From NCBI RefSeq assembly GCF_018598185.1, contig NZ_JAHESC010000025.1, positions 53,468 through 117,467 on the forward strand: 64,000 nucleotides of DNA, given 5' to 3'. Under the pieces are notes generated by a model. The model was not told the origin of the DNA. It ran no database searches and saw only the letters and a program-made list of their open reading frames with translations. How positions within the stretch are numbered: position 1 is the first letter of the stretch; every line of letters starts with the position of its first letter. The DNA comes from Dawidia soli. Lineage in GTDB: Bacteria > Bacteroidota > Bacteroidia > Cytophagales > Cyclobacteriaceae. Shown here in pieces: positions 19,981 through 28,976 of the stretch. The position numbers and the translations under genes are program-made.

Positions 19981-21092
19981 TCGCAGGGATATTCGTAGTC
20001 TTCCCAGGGCAGTTCCTCCCTGGAGCGCGAAAGCGGAATATCGTTTTCGTCATAGGTGTACTCAAAGATCTCCGTTCCGATCTGCGGGACGTCGATCAGC
20101 GTCACATTGTTCCGGCTCATGTTGTTTTCGGGCATGTAGTACTGCCAGTAAGATCCGGTCAACCCTGTCAGCCGATACACGTTCACCGCGGTATCATATT
20201 CATAGGATTGCGAAAAGACGGGAGATCCGCCCGGCAATTTGTATTCCTGGTGTGTGATGTTACCGACCGCGTTATAGTGATACAGCATGGTCAAAGTGAC
20301 TTGATCGGATGCGTTGAGCTTTTCCATTTCGGTGATCTGGTCACCGGTCTTATAGTATCTGTTCCTGCCCACCAGGACTGCCGGCGGGTCGTCGCTCGAC
20401 TGATAATTATATTGATATATCGACTCGACGATCACGTCGGCCGACGGGTAGGTAAACGTGGTGCGTTGGGTCTTGCGCTCAATACCATCCAGATACCTGT
20501 AATATTCAATCCAGTCTAACTGGCTGCCAGTATATCTATAAAAGGCGGTATAATTTTCGGCCGGATCGAATTCTGAGAAAAATTCCGCATAGTCCACGCT
20601 GACGGGGTCATCGCTATAATACACGTTCATCCTCCCCAGGAATGCCGGCAACTTTGACGGCAGACACTCCACCACCGATACGGGCGTGACCGTAACCACG
20701 TACTGTTGTGTACTCTCATCCTCAGCCGTGACGGTATACGTCACCGGGTTCGTAAAGTCCTGCACTACACCCGACGCCGGTGAAACGGTCGCCCCTTCCG
20801 ACACCTCGATGGTCGGAGTCATTGCAGTAATGTTGGTAAGTTCTTGGGGCACGGTGACCGCGACGGTCTTCGCAGGTTCATTGATTGTGCCCGGTATCGG
20901 CGGGTCAAAATCGGCAAAAGTAAAGGTGACAATCGCCTTTGCGTCACTCTCGGGGTCTTCTGGGTCTGGATCCACAGGGCCCGGATCGGGATCAGGATCC
21001 GTCGGCTGCTCGTCATCGCTCGAACAATTTACCAGCAGGATCGAACACATCAGGATGATCAACAGATTAAATACCCATGTCTTGCGCATCAT
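19977..21092 (-). CDS. Lipoprotein with DUF5018-like Ig domain
   Basis: 371 residues. The N-terminus is a lipoprotein signal with lipobox near LLVNCSSDDE, followed by an acidic and proline-rich linker of DPDP repeats that would hold the protein away from the membrane. Residues 55-140 resemble the DUF5018-type beta domain found in Bacteroidota surface lipoproteins (ITAMTPTIEVSEGATVSP, then FTNPVTYTVTAED). The C-terminal part is rich in aromatic residues and resembles RHS/YD-like strands (YRYTGSQLDWIEYY, LYHYNAVGNITHQ). No enzyme motif is seen. Confidence 0.7.
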   Translation of the reverse strand: MMRKTWVFNLLIILMCSILLVNCSSDDEQPTDPDPDPGPVDPDPEDPESDAKAIVTFTFADFDPPIPGTINEPAKTVAVTVPQELTNITAMTPTIEVSEGATVSPASGVVQDFTNPVTYTVTAEDESTQQYVVTVTPVSVVECLPSKLPAFLGRMNVYYSDDPVSVDYAEFFSEFDPAENYTAFYRYTGSQLDWIEYYRYLDGIERKTQRTTFTYPSADVIVESIYQYNYQSSDDPPAVLVGRNRYYKTGDQITEMEKLNASDQVTLTMLYHYNAVGNITHQEYKLPGGSPVFSQSYEYDTAVNVYRLTGLTGSYWQYYMPENNMSRNNVTLIDVPQIGTEIFEYTYDENDIPLSRSREELPWEDYEYPCD

Positions 21093-21298
21093 AAATTAAG
21101 TGTTAGGTAAAACGGCAGGTAGGCGTGAGGCTTTCTCACGTATGAATAATATACAAAAAAAAACGAATACTTCCAATCACGATCGCACCCTGCGTTTCCA
21201 TGAGCAGCGAAACGCTCTCCTCCAAACGTTTTGCACGACCAAAATGATCCGTATCTTGGCGGGCGTACCGACGAATGGTACGTCGTATTCCGAATAAT

Positions 21299-22162
21299 AT
21301 GAACCCCAGCATAGCATTCATCGGGCTTGGCAACATGGGCTACCCCATCGCCAAAAACCTGATCGAGCAAGGCTTTACCGTAAGCCTCTACAACCGCACC
21401 CCCGAGAAGCTCCGCGACCTCCTCACCCTTGGCGGCCACGCTGCCGAAACACCCGCCGCAGCCGTTGCCTCCGCCGCCGTCGTCATGACCATGCTCAGCG
21501 ACGATGCCGCGGTCACGACCATCGCCGATCAGGTATTATCCGCCCTGCAACCCGGCACGGTCTTCCTCTCTCTCAGCACCATCAAAGCCGAAACCGCCCA
21601 GGCCCTCGCCGACCAGTGCCGCACCCGTGGTGTGCACTATGTAGCCGCTCCCGTCATGGGCCGCCCCCCGGCCGCCGCCGCCCGTCAACTGTCGATCCTG
21701 TTATCCGGCGATGCCGGCGCCCAGGCGCGGGTCGCCCCCATCGTAGCGGCGATCGGCGCGCGCTGCTTCGACTTCGGTCCCGAACCCGGCACCGCCCATA
21801 CCGTCAAGCTGATGCTGAACTTCATGATCTTTACCATCGTAGAGATGCTGAGCGAAGTCATGCTCATGGCCGAGAAGGCCGGCATCGACAAAGCAGCTCT
21901 GCTCGACACCATGCTCAACACCGTCTATGGCGCCCCCGTATTCAAAAACTACGGCACCCTGATCGTACAGGAAAGCGAAGTCCCCAACGGCTTCGCCACA
22001 GCCCTGGCCAACAAAGACCTGCGCCTGGCCCAGGAAACTGCCGCCGCCCTCGGCGCCAAGCTGCCGCTGGCCGAACTGGTAAGAGCCCACTTCGAAGAAA
22101 TGATCGCCGCCGGCAAAGGCGACAAAGATGTGTCAGGGTTGATCACCCACTTGCGGAAGTAG
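21299..22162 (+). CDS. NAD(P)-dependent beta-hydroxyacid dehydrogenase
   Basis: 287 residues of the 3-hydroxyisobutyrate dehydrogenase family. The cofactor loop is IAFIGLGNMGYPIAKNL, a motif like VMGRPPAAA stands where the substrate-binding stretch lies, and the catalytic lysine region reads TVKLMLNFMIF. Substrates in this family include tartronate semialdehyde and glyoxylate or succinate semialdehyde; which applies is unknown. ATG 21299 directly precedes the first beta strand. A near-consensus -7 box (TATCTTGG) lies at 21252-21259. A palindromic repeat begins four bases after the stop. Confidence 0.88.
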   Translation: MNPSIAFIGLGNMGYPIAKNLIEQGFTVSLYNRTPEKLRDLLTLGGHAAETPAAAVASAAVVMTMLSDDAAVTTIADQVLSALQPGTVFLSLSTIKAETAQALADQCRTRGVHYVAAPVMGRPPAAAARQLSILLSGDAGAQARVAPIVAAIGARCFDFGPEPGTAHTVKLMLNFMIFTIVEMLSEVMLMAEKAGIDKAALLDTMLNTVYGAPVFKNYGTLIVQESEVPNGFATALANKDLRLAQETAAALGAKLPLAELVRAHFEEMIAAGKGDKDVSGLITHLRK

Positions 22163-22165
22163 ACG

Positions 22166-22260
22166 TCGGGCGAAGCCCGAGGCCAAACACTGGCGCCGGT
22201 CTTTAGCCCCGCCTCGGGGCGGAGACCGGTGCCCCGTATGGTGGCGGTCTCCCGACCGCC
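22166..22260 (-). repeat. REP-like composite palindrome, copy 1 (left flank of RAYT)
   Basis: Read on the reverse strand: hairpin A (GGCGGTC, loop GGGA, GACCGCC), spacer ACCATACG, then hairpin B with arms GGCACCGGTCT and AGACCGGCGCC around a CCCCG/CGGGG inner stem. A third small hairpin (TCGGGC/GCCCGA) lies at 22166-22180. Hairpin B has one A.C mismatch three pairs from its base. It lies between the dehydrogenase gene and the RAYT gene with hairpin A facing the RAYT gene. Confidence 0.85.
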
Positions 22261-22370
22261 TTACCGTAAACCAATTACCCCAAAAAACACAAAGCAAAAA
22301 ACTCCCGTAAAGTGCCTCTCATACCAACTATTCACTAACTTCATCACCCAGTTCGTGTAACCCCGTTAGC

Positions 22371-22922
22371 ATGAGTCGCAAATATAAATTCCGAGACCAG
22401 GAAGCAGTCTATTTTGTAACCTTTACCACGATCTATTGGCTCGATATCTTCATCCGCCAGGAATATAAAGATATATTCCTAAACAGCCTTCGTTATTGCC
22501 AGGAGAACAAAGGTCTGGAGCTCTACGCCTATTGCATCATGAGCAGCCACGTACACCTGATCATCGCCCGTCGAGGCAGACCAGAGCTTCAGGATATCGT
22601 ACGGGATATAAAAAAATATACAGCAACGAGCATTATTCATGCAATCCAAAACAACCCGCAAGAGAGTCGTCGGGATTTGCTGATGTGGCTGTTTGAAAAA
22701 GAAGGAAAGTTCAATAATGATAATGAACGGTACCAGTTTTGGCAGCGGCACAGCCATCCAATCGAACTGAACACGGAAGAAAAGCTGTATCAACGAATGG
22801 AATACATCCATAATAATCCTGTTGGAGCAGGAATAGTCTCACAACCGGAATATTACCTGTACAGCAGCACTGCATCGTATGGTGGGTTATCGGGAGGGTT
22901 GATAGAAGTTATGTTGATTTAG
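22371..22922 (+). CDS. REP-associated tyrosine transposase (RAYT, Y1/IS200-like)
   Basis: 183 residues. The N-terminus RDQEAVYFVTFTT and the HUH motif SSHVHLII (H60, H62) define the Y1 transposase fold that nicks single-stranded hairpin DNA. The segment YIHNNPVGAGIV near residue 145 is a hallmark of the RAYT subgroup as opposed to mobile IS200 transposases. I did not assign the catalytic tyrosine with certainty. It is a domesticated, usually single-copy type of protein thought to multiply or act on REP palindromes, and it is flanked here by two such palindromes. Confidence 0.88.
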   Translation: MSRKYKFRDQEAVYFVTFTTIYWLDIFIRQEYKDIFLNSLRYCQENKGLELYAYCIMSSHVHLIIARRGRPELQDIVRDIKKYTATSIIHAIQNNPQESRRDLLMWLFEKEGKFNNDNERYQFWQRHSHPIELNTEEKLYQRMEYIHNNPVGAGIVSQPEYYLYSSTASYGGLSGGLIEVMLI

Positions 22923-22935
22923 CCGGCATTCTTAA

Positions 22936-23012
22936 GGCGGTCGGGAGACCGCCACCATACGCGGCACCGGTGCGCGCCTCCGCTAACGCTCGGCGCTAAA
23001 CACCGGCGCCAG
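22936..23012 (+). repeat. REP-like composite palindrome, copy 2 (right flank of RAYT)
   Basis: Hairpin A (GGCGGTC, GGGA, GACCGCC) is followed by ACCATACG and hairpin B, whose arms are GGCACCGGTG and CACCGGCGCC. It has the same A.C mismatch as the other copies but a G/C pair in place of copy 1's C/G, a compensatory change. The inner part of hairpin B differs from copy 1. It begins 13 bases after the RAYT stop. Confidence 0.85.
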
Positions 23013-23095
23013 ATTCAGGCCAAAGCCCAATCAAACTTTTTCCCACCACCCCACATCCTAAAACCAGTATCTTTACCCCATCAAACCGCACCCCC

Positions 23096-23635
23096 GTGAG
23101 ACGATTCTACTGGCTATTCCTGATCTGTCTGCTCACCGGCGCCGCCGCACCGGCATGCCATGCCCAGAAACAATTGGTGCTGCTAAAAAATCAGAAAGTG
23201 AGACTTCGCCTCTACCCCGGCGACGAGATCGTATACCGCCTCAAAGGCAGCAAAACAGTTCATACCAGCTACATCAACAACCTGTTTGACACCGCGGTCA
23301 TGATCCACCAGGAGATCGTGCCATTTCATAAGATCGACCGCATCTACTTCAAACAACGCAACCTGCTCAACCTGGCCGGCGGCTTCCTGGTAACGGGCGC
23401 GGTAGCTTATTTTCTGATCGATCAGGTGAACGAGACCCTGGTGCAGGGTAACGACGCTAACCTGGATAAAGGCGTGGCACGTACGTCGCTCATTATGACA
23501 GCCGTGGGCGTGCCGTTGTTACTGCTGCACCGTAACTCGCGCCGCATCGGCGGGCGCATTCATCTGCTCACGGTGGACAAAGGCTCGGCTTTCTACCATC
23601 CCGACATCCGCAACATCCAGTGGGTACCGAACTGA
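23096..23635 (+). CDS. Hypothetical membrane-associated protein with signal peptide
   Basis: 179 residues starting with GTG at 23096. A signal peptide ends near CHAQKQ. The mature part has LKNQKVRLRLYPGDEIVYRLKG, a pattern seen in Bacteroidota envelope proteins of unknown role, then two hydrophobic stretches (LLNLAGGFLVTGAVAYFLI and TSLIMTAVGVPLLLL). A near-consensus -7 box (TATCTTTA, 23068-23075) lies 20 bases upstream. Function is unknown. It converges with the WYL regulator, with one base between the stops. Confidence 0.7.
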   Translation: MRRFYWLFLICLLTGAAAPACHAQKQLVLLKNQKVRLRLYPGDEIVYRLKGSKTVHTSYINNLFDTAVMIHQEIVPFHKIDRIYFKQRNLLNLAGGFLVTGAVAYFLIDQVNETLVQGNDANLDKGVARTSLIMTAVGVPLLLLHRNSRRIGGRIHLLTVDKGSAFYHPDIRNIQWVPN

Positions 23636-23636
23636 G

Positions 23637-24614
23637 CTAATCGGCCTCTACCCGGCGCTCGACACGGTAGTGCGCGTTCAGCTCTTCGAGCAGCTCTTGT
23701 ACAATGATCCTGGCTTCCTCCGGCGATTCGATCTCGACGGCGTCGCCCATCATCAACACACCGCGGCAGAACTGGCGCATGTTGCTGGCGATGAATGTCA
23801 TGCGCACGTGGGTGTCGAGGTCCTCCTCCGACACATAGCCATAATAATGCTTGGCGCTGACCAGATAGCCCGATAGTGGCTTGGTCATCAACAAGCGCAC
23901 CTGCTGTACATCGTGGTTGGCTTCCGACAGGCTTTGTAGATATTCTTGCAGGCTTAACAGGTTTCGGCCGTCAAAGGCATCGTTGGTGACCGTCATATGT
24001 TTGATACGGTCTGTGCGGAAGTCGCGGTAGCCGTTGCGCAGGCGGCACCAGGCAATGAGGTGCCACGCCTGGCTGTAGTAAAACAGGCCGATAGGCTCTA
24101 CGATGCGCTCTGTAATCTCGCCGTGCTGATTGCTGCAGTAGTTGATCTTCAAGGCGCGCTTCCCGACAATGGCGGCCTGGATGTCGGTCAGGTACGAGTC
24201 GGGAAACTCCGCCTCGCGCGTGGGCGGGTGGCGAAACACTTTGATATACGACTGGAGGCTCTCCAGGTGGTCCTTCTCGTTGTCGTGCAGCACAGACTTG
24301 ATCTTCATCAGCGCCGACTCGAACGTGCGTTGCACCGACTTGTCCGTCATCTGCTCCACCAGCTTCGAAGCCATCAGCATGGCGCTGGCCTCCTCCTGGG
24401 TGAACATGACGGGCGGCAGGTGGAATCCGTCTACGATAAAGTACCCCTTGCCCGCTTCCGAGCCGATCGGCACACCGGCCTCCATCAGCGCCTTTACGTC
24501 GCGGTAGACCGTGCGCAGGCTGATCTCAAACCTGTCGGCAATCTCCTCGGCTTTCACCACGCGTTTGGATTGCAACTGGATCAGGATGGCGGTAAGGCGG
24601 TCGATGCGGTTCAT
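23637..24614 (-). CDS. WYL-domain HTH transcriptional regulator (YafY/DeoR-like)
   Basis: 325 residues. The N-terminal helix-turn-helix reads AEEIADRFEISLRTVYRDVKALMEAGVPIG, the pattern of HTH_11/DeoR-like regulators. A WYL domain covers about 140-220 with GLFYYSQAWHLIAWCRLR in the usual place, followed by a C-terminal extension domain. WYL proteins sense nucleic acids or small ligands and often control DNA repair or phage defence, but no such genes are adjacent. The target here is unknown. Confidence 0.85.
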   Translation of the reverse strand: MNRIDRLTAILIQLQSKRVVKAEEIADRFEISLRTVYRDVKALMEAGVPIGSEAGKGYFIVDGFHLPPVMFTQEEASAMLMASKLVEQMTDKSVQRTFESALMKIKSVLHDNEKDHLESLQSYIKVFRHPPTREAEFPDSYLTDIQAAIVGKRALKINYCSNQHGEITERIVEPIGLFYYSQAWHLIAWCRLRNGYRDFRTDRIKHMTVTNDAFDGRNLLSLQEYLQSLSEANHDVQQVRLLMTKPLSGYLVSAKHYYGYVSEEDLDTHVRMTFIASNMRQFCRGVLMMGDAVEIESPEEARIIVQELLEELNAHYRVERRVEAD

Positions 24615-24672
24615 AAGGTTGGGTATACCCCAAAGATACGACAGGAATGGGTCAAGGTTTCGGCTCGGCGGT

Positions 24673-24720
24673 AAAAAGCAAGGCCCTCTTTCGTCTTATG
24701 CGCACGAAAGAGGGCCTGCT
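24673..24720 (-). terminator. Intrinsic terminator of the SGLT symporter gene
   Basis: On the reverse strand, perfect 14-bp arms (AGGCCCTCTTTCGT and ACGAAAGAGGGCCT, at 24681-24694 and 24704-24717) surround a nine-base loop and are followed by a T5 run. It lies 23 bases after the symporter stop and fits a strong rho-independent terminator. Confidence 0.88.
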
Positions 24721-24739
24721 TGCCGGCAGAAAGGTTCTT

Positions 24740-26452
24740 CTACCAGAACATCGTGTACAGGGCGACCAGGATGCCGCACACCAGCACCGCGCCTACGGTG
24801 AACGAAGTATTCGTCCGGAACATCGAGCTGTCCACTTCCAGGCCTTTCGGCTGAATGCCCTTGCTGTTCTCATACTTGGTGATGATGATCATACCCAGCA
24901 CAGAGATCAGGAACACAAAACCCATCCGGTCCAGGAACGGTATTTCGTAGATGCCCTCGGCATTGGGAATGGCAAAGCCCATACCCGACAGGAAAGACAG
25001 GTCCATGAATTGCGGCAGGAACTTAAAGAACACCGACAGCGCAAAGCCGCCGATCGTAGCAAACAGCGCCGCGTTCGACGTCGTCTTTTTCCAGAAGAAG
25101 CCCAGCAGGAACATGGCAAAGATACCCGGCGATACAAAGCCCGTATATTCCTGGATGTACTGGAAGCCCTGCTTGCCCTCGCCCATCAGCTTCTCGCCGA
25201 TCAGCAACGACAGCACTACCGCCAGGAACATGGAAATGATCACGGCCAGCTTACCGATGTTCACCAGCTTCTTCTCGCTGGCATTTTTATCAAACGCCTT
25301 GTTGTAAATATCCAGGGTAAAGATCGTACCGATACTGTTGGCCTTACCCGCCAGCGAAGCCACGATCGCCGCCGTCAACGCCGCGAACGCAACACCCTTC
25401 ATACCGTCCGGCAGCAGGTTGAGCAGCGAGGGATATGCCTTGTTAACATCCAGGATGCCCTTCGAGTCGAGCATCTCCGTCTGGAACATACCCTTTTGGT
25501 GGAGCACATACGCCGCGATACCCGGCAGCACCACGATCACCGGCATCAGCAGCTTCAGGAAAGCAGCAAACAAGATCCCGCTGCGTGCCGTCTTCAGGTC
25601 CGCGCCCAGGGCGCGTTGCGTGATGTATTGGTTACAGCCCCAGTAATTCAGGTTGGTGATCCACATACCCCCGATCAGCACGGTCAAGCCCGGCAGGTCC
25701 ATGTAGTTGGGGTTGTCACGTTTAAAGATCATGTGGAAGTGGTCGCCGGCCTGTGAGGTCAGCAGCGAGAAGCCGTTGAGGACCCCTGTCTGGCCGGACT
25801 TTTCCGCCACGAGGTTCAACGCGATATACGTCGCCATCAAACCACCCAGCACCAGGAAGAACACCTGGATCACGTCCGTAAAGCCGATCACCTTCATACC
25901 CCCCAGTGTAATGACGATCGAGAAGATCGCCAGCAGCAGGATACAGAAATAGATGTTAAGCCCGGAGATCCCGCTGATCGCGATCGCGCCCAGGTAGAGG
26001 ATCGACATCAGGTTCACCACGATATAGAGCAACAGCCAGAACACCGCCATGATCATGGCCACCGTACTGTTATACCGCTCGTTGAGGAACTGCGGCATGG
26101 TATAGATCTTGTTTTTCAGGTATACCGGGATAAAGAACACCGCCACGATAATGAGCGTAGCGGCCGCCATCCACTCGTACGTGGCAATCGCCAATCCCAT
26201 TTTAAAACCCGACCCCGACATGCCGATAAACTGCTCGGCCGAAATGTTGGAGGCGATAAGCGATGCACCGATCGCCCACCACGTCAGCGAGCCCTCCGCC
26301 AGGAAGAAATCCTTGGAGTCTGTCTGTTGACGCTTTTTACGGTGGTAGATCCAATAGCCATAGCCGGCCACAATGACGAAGTAGATGAGGAAAACTATAT
26401 AGTCAATATTCTTAAGGCTTGCTACATAGTCAACGGGTTGCTGTTCTTCCAT
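24740..26452 (-). CDS. Sodium/solute symporter (SGLT family), probable galactose uptake
   Basis: About 570 residues with roughly 14 membrane helices. The sodium-symporter features include FFLAEGSLTWWAIGASLIASNISAEQFIGMSGSG, here cited only in part, the helix IYTMPQFLNERYN and the GxxG region GGMKVIGFTDVIQVFFL. Proteins of this branch import glucose or galactose with sodium. It follows galM in the same direction, separated by a REP-like copy, and was probably added to or belongs to the galactose regulon. The start is at MEEQQP (26452) rather than eight codons upstream. Confidence 0.88.
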   Translation of the reverse strand: MEEQQPVDYVASLKNIDYIVFLIYFVIVAGYGYWIYHRKKRQQTDSKDFFLAEGSLTWWAIGASLIASNISAEQFIGMSGSGFKMGLAIATYEWMAAATLIIVAVFFIPVYLKNKIYTMPQFLNERYNSTVAMIMAVFWLLLYIVVNLMSILYLGAIAISGISGLNIYFCILLLAIFSIVITLGGMKVIGFTDVIQVFFLVLGGLMATYIALNLVAEKSGQTGVLNGFSLLTSQAGDHFHMIFKRDNPNYMDLPGLTVLIGGMWITNLNYWGCNQYITQRALGADLKTARSGILFAAFLKLLMPVIVVLPGIAAYVLHQKGMFQTEMLDSKGILDVNKAYPSLLNLLPDGMKGVAFAALTAAIVASLAGKANSIGTIFTLDIYNKAFDKNASEKKLVNIGKLAVIISMFLAVVLSLLIGEKLMGEGKQGFQYIQEYTGFVSPGIFAMFLLGFFWKKTTSNAALFATIGGFALSVFFKFLPQFMDLSFLSGMGFAIPNAEGIYEIPFLDRMGFVFLISVLGMIIITKYENSKGIQPKGLEVDSSMFRTNTSFTVGAVLVCGILVALYTMFW

Positions 26453-26498
26453 GATTAGGTTTAGGGTTATAGGCAAATGGGTGTTAGGGTCTTATCAC

Positions 26499-26518
26499 CG
26501 AATACGTTCGTTCAATCG
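26499..26518 (-). promoter_or_regulatory. Motif shared with the efflux operon leader
   Basis: The plus-strand word TTCGTTCAATCG at 26507-26518, with CGAATACG before it, also occurs at 57843-57854 with CGAA(G)TATA before it. Both lie about 50-85 bases upstream of a reverse-strand operon (symporter here, TolC-RND there). A shared binding site or an alternative-sigma promoter is possible. Confidence 0.35.
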
Positions 26519-26614
26519 ATAAACTAAAAATGAATTTCTTTTTCCAAAAAGACAAGCCATCGGTCAGAAAGCTTATGGTCATTTTGACAAAAAGTTGCCG
26601 TACGGACAGTAAAA

Positions 26615-26712
26615 GGCGGTCGGGAGACCGCCACCATACTCGGCACCGGTCTCCGTCCCGAGGCGGGGCTAAGACCGGCGCCAGATGCAGATGCTTTCGG
26701 GGCTCCGCCCCG
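26615..26712 (+). repeat. REP-like composite palindrome, copy 3
   Basis: Hairpin A is identical to copies 1 and 2, followed by ACCATACT and hairpin B with arms GGCACCGGTCT and AGACCGGCGCC, then CAGATGCAG and a third hairpin (CGGGGC, loop TCC, GCCCCG at 26698-26712). The order and spacing match copy 1. It lies between galM and the symporter, both on the reverse strand, where it could affect RNA stability between them. Confidence 0.88.
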
Positions 26713-26726
26713 TCCGCCTCTTTCAA

Positions 26727-27893
26727 TTACTTAGTCGAAAACTTGTAAGTCGTCTGTGTCGAATAGGTCTCACCAGGGTTCAACACAACCGACGGAAACG
26801 AAGGCTGATTCGGAGAGTCCGGATAGTGCTCGGTCTCCAGGCACAAGCCAAAGCGCTTCGCATAAGCATTCCCTTGTTTACCCACGACTGTGCCATCCAG
26901 AAAATTACCACAGTAAAACTGGATCGCCGGCTCTGTAGTATATACTTCCAGGAAGCGGCCGCTGGTCGGCTCATATACCGACGCCACGGCCTTACCGCTA
27001 TCGGCAGGCGACAATACCCACGCGTGGTCGTATCCACCGCCCACGATCAGCTGCTCGTCCTTCTCATTTACGCGCTGCCCTACCGCCGTGGCCGTGCGGA
27101 AGTCAAACGGCGTGCCGGCCACGTCCTTCAGCTTGCCGGTCGGGATCAGTACCTTGTCCACCGGCACGAACTTGTCGGCGTGCAGCATCACCTGGTGGTC
27201 CAGGATGTCGCGTTTGGCGTTGCCCGTCAGGTTGAAGTACGTGTGCTGGGTCAGGTTCACGACCGTCTTTTTATCGGTCGTAGCCGTATAGGCGATCTTA
27301 AATTCGTTGTTATCGGTCAGGGTATAGGTCACCTCGGCCTGCAGCGTGCCGGGATAACCTTCCTCCATGTCCTTGCTGGTATAGGTCAGCTTCAGCGACG
27401 GGCCCTCCGCAGCGGGTACCTCGGCAATGTGCCAGTAAACCTTGTCAAAGCCTTTGAGACCGCCGTGCAGGTGCTGGCCGTTGTTGTTTTGGGCCAGTGT
27501 ATAGGTCTGACCGTCGAGGGTGAATTTGCCTTTGGCGATCCGGTTGCCATAGCGGCCCACGATGGCGCCGAAGTACGGCGAGCCACCCAGGTAGCCCTTC
27601 AGCGAGTCGAAGCCCAGCACCACGTCTTCCAGCACACCGTTCTTATCGGGCACCTTCAGCGAGGTAACGATACCGCCGTAGTTGATCACCTTCAGCTCCA
27701 CACCGTTCTTGTTCTTGAGTGTATATTCCTCGACGGCCTGGCCGTCGGGAAGGGTACCGTATGCCACCTTGGCGACGGCGCTGGCAGCAACGGCCGTCGT
27801 ATCGGCCGCCGCGGGGATCTTTTCGTCGTTCTTTTTACAGGCTTGTGACATCATAGTGCAGATCAAAAGAGTATAAACTGTTAGCGTACGCAT
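26727..27893 (-). CDS. galM: Aldose 1-epimerase, lipoprotein form
   Basis: 388 residues. The first 19 residues form a lipoprotein signal (LLICTMMSQACKK), so the enzyme should sit outside the cytoplasm, anchored by lipid at Cys19. The mutarotase domain shows FGAIVGRYGNRIAKGKF, LAQNNNGQHLHGG and VNLTQHTYFNLTG, with catalytic histidines, and a C-terminal YCGNFLDGTVVGK plus LCLETEHYPDSPN containing the catalytic glutamate. It would interconvert anomers of galactose before transport. It is the fourth gene of the gal operon, four bases after galT. Confidence 0.92.
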   Translation of the reverse strand: MRTLTVYTLLICTMMSQACKKNDEKIPAAADTTAVAASAVAKVAYGTLPDGQAVEEYTLKNKNGVELKVINYGGIVTSLKVPDKNGVLEDVVLGFDSLKGYLGGSPYFGAIVGRYGNRIAKGKFTLDGQTYTLAQNNNGQHLHGGLKGFDKVYWHIAEVPAAEGPSLKLTYTSKDMEEGYPGTLQAEVTYTLTDNNEFKIAYTATTDKKTVVNLTQHTYFNLTGNAKRDILDHQVMLHADKFVPVDKVLIPTGKLKDVAGTPFDFRTATAVGQRVNEKDEQLIVGGGYDHAWVLSPADSGKAVASVYEPTSGRFLEVYTTEPAIQFYCGNFLDGTVVGKQGNAYAKRFGLCLETEHYPDSPNQPSFPSVVLNPGETYSTQTTYKFSTK

Positions 27894-27896
27894 AGA

Positions 27897-28970
27897 TCAG
27901 GGGTTTGATGATTCGGATAGCAAAGTCTGCTTGTAATGGATCTCCGGCAGGTCGCGCAGACGGGCGGCACTGAACTCGGGGGTAATATCGCGTTGCGGGT
28001 TGGCCAGCATCTCGTAGCCTACCATAAACTTCTTCACTGTGGCCGACCGCAGCAGCGGTGGGTAGAACACCATGTGCCAGTGCCACGCCGCATGCGGCGC
28101 ACCGTCGCTCGGCGCCTGGTGGATCCCGGCCGAATACGGAAACGACACCTCGAACAGGTTGTCATACCGCGTCGCCATCCGCCGGTACGCGTCGGCAAAC
28201 GCCTGGCGCTCGGCTTCCGTCATATCGGTGATCCGGGCCATCGCCCGCTTGGGAATGATCATCGTCTCGAACGGCCACACCGCCCAGAAAGGCACCAGGG
28301 CCACAAAGTGCTCGTTCTCAAAAACGATCCGCTCCGCGCGCCGCACCTCCAGCGGCCAGTAGTCCGACAGTAACGTCACACCCTTGCGCTGGTAATAGGC
28401 TTCCTGGTGTTGTTGCTTTTTCGCCGGCTCGACGGGAATGGACTCCTGCGACCAGATCTGACCGTGCGGGTGCGGGTTGGAACAGCCCATCACCGTGCCC
28501 TTGTTTTCGAAGATCTGGATATAATTGATATTCGGCTGGCGGCTCAGCTGGGTATATTCGTCCACCCACAGGTCCACCACGCGGCGGATGCCGTCCGTAT
28601 CCATCTCGGCGATCGTCAGGTCGTGCCGCGGCGAGAAACAGATCACGCGGCAGATGCCCGCTTCGCTCCGGGCCAGCAGCAGATCGCCATCCTGGAAATC
28701 GCCCGCCGGCACGTCGTTCACCAGCGCGGCAAAGTCGTTTGTAAAACTATAGGTCGACGGATAGGTTGGATTCACCTCGCCATTCGCACGCACGTTACCC
28801 GGGCAGAGATAACACGTCGGGTCGAATGCCGGGCGATTGTCCTCCCCCGTCTTCTCTACCTGTCCTTGCCACGGGCGCTTGGAACGGTGCGGCGATACCT
28901 GCACCCATTCTCCCGTAAGAGGGTTATACCGTCTGTGCGAATGTTCTGTTAGATCGAACCTGTTATCCAT
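27897..28970 (-). CDS. galT: Galactose-1-phosphate uridylyltransferase
   Basis: 357 residues. The nucleophile histidine lies in [13 protein letters not shown], and zinc-binding residues occur in CYLCPGN near residue 58, both as in class I GalT. It exchanges UMP between UDP-glucose and galactose 1-phosphate in the Leloir pathway. It lies between galE and galM with gaps of six and three bases, so it is certainly in the same operon. Length is standard. Confidence 0.95.
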   Translation of the reverse strand: MDNRFDLTEHSHRRYNPLTGEWVQVSPHRSKRPWQGQVEKTGEDNRPAFDPTCYLCPGNVRANGEVNPTYPSTYSFTNDFAALVNDVPAGDFQDGDLLLARSEAGICRVICFSPRHDLTIAEMDTDGIRRVVDLWVDEYTQLSRQPNINYIQIFENKGTVMGCSNPHPHGQIWSQESIPVEPAKKQQHQEAYYQRKGVTLLSDYWPLEVRRAERIVFENEHFVALVPFWAVWPFETMIIPKRAMARITDMTEAERQAFADAYRRMATRYDNLFEVSFPYSAGIHQAPSDGAPHAAWHWHMVFYPPLLRSATVKKFMVGYEMLANPQRDITPEFSAARLRDLPEIHYKQTLLSESSNP

Positions 28971-28976
28971 AGTTGA

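Larger units (their letters stand above)
22191..23012. mobile_element. RAYT gene between inverted palindromic repeats
   Basis: A Y1-type transposase gene is bordered by two copies of the same roughly 70-bp composite palindrome in inverted orientation (22191-22260 and 22936-23012), each with hairpin A nearest the gene. The arrangement resembles REPtrons described for REP-associated tyrosine transposases in other phyla. No tnpB, accessory gene or target duplication is visible. Further solitary copies of the repeat occur elsewhere in the window. Confidence 0.75.

Noticed and set aside
22371..22922. Active IS200/IS605 insertion sequence
   Set aside because: No tnpB, and the YIHNNPV signature with flanking palindromes fits the RAYT group better than an IS200 transposase.
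26691..26712. Terminator for galM
   Set aside because: The CGGGGC/GCCCCG stem has no following T-run on the reverse strand, and it aligns with the third hairpin of the REP-like unit.
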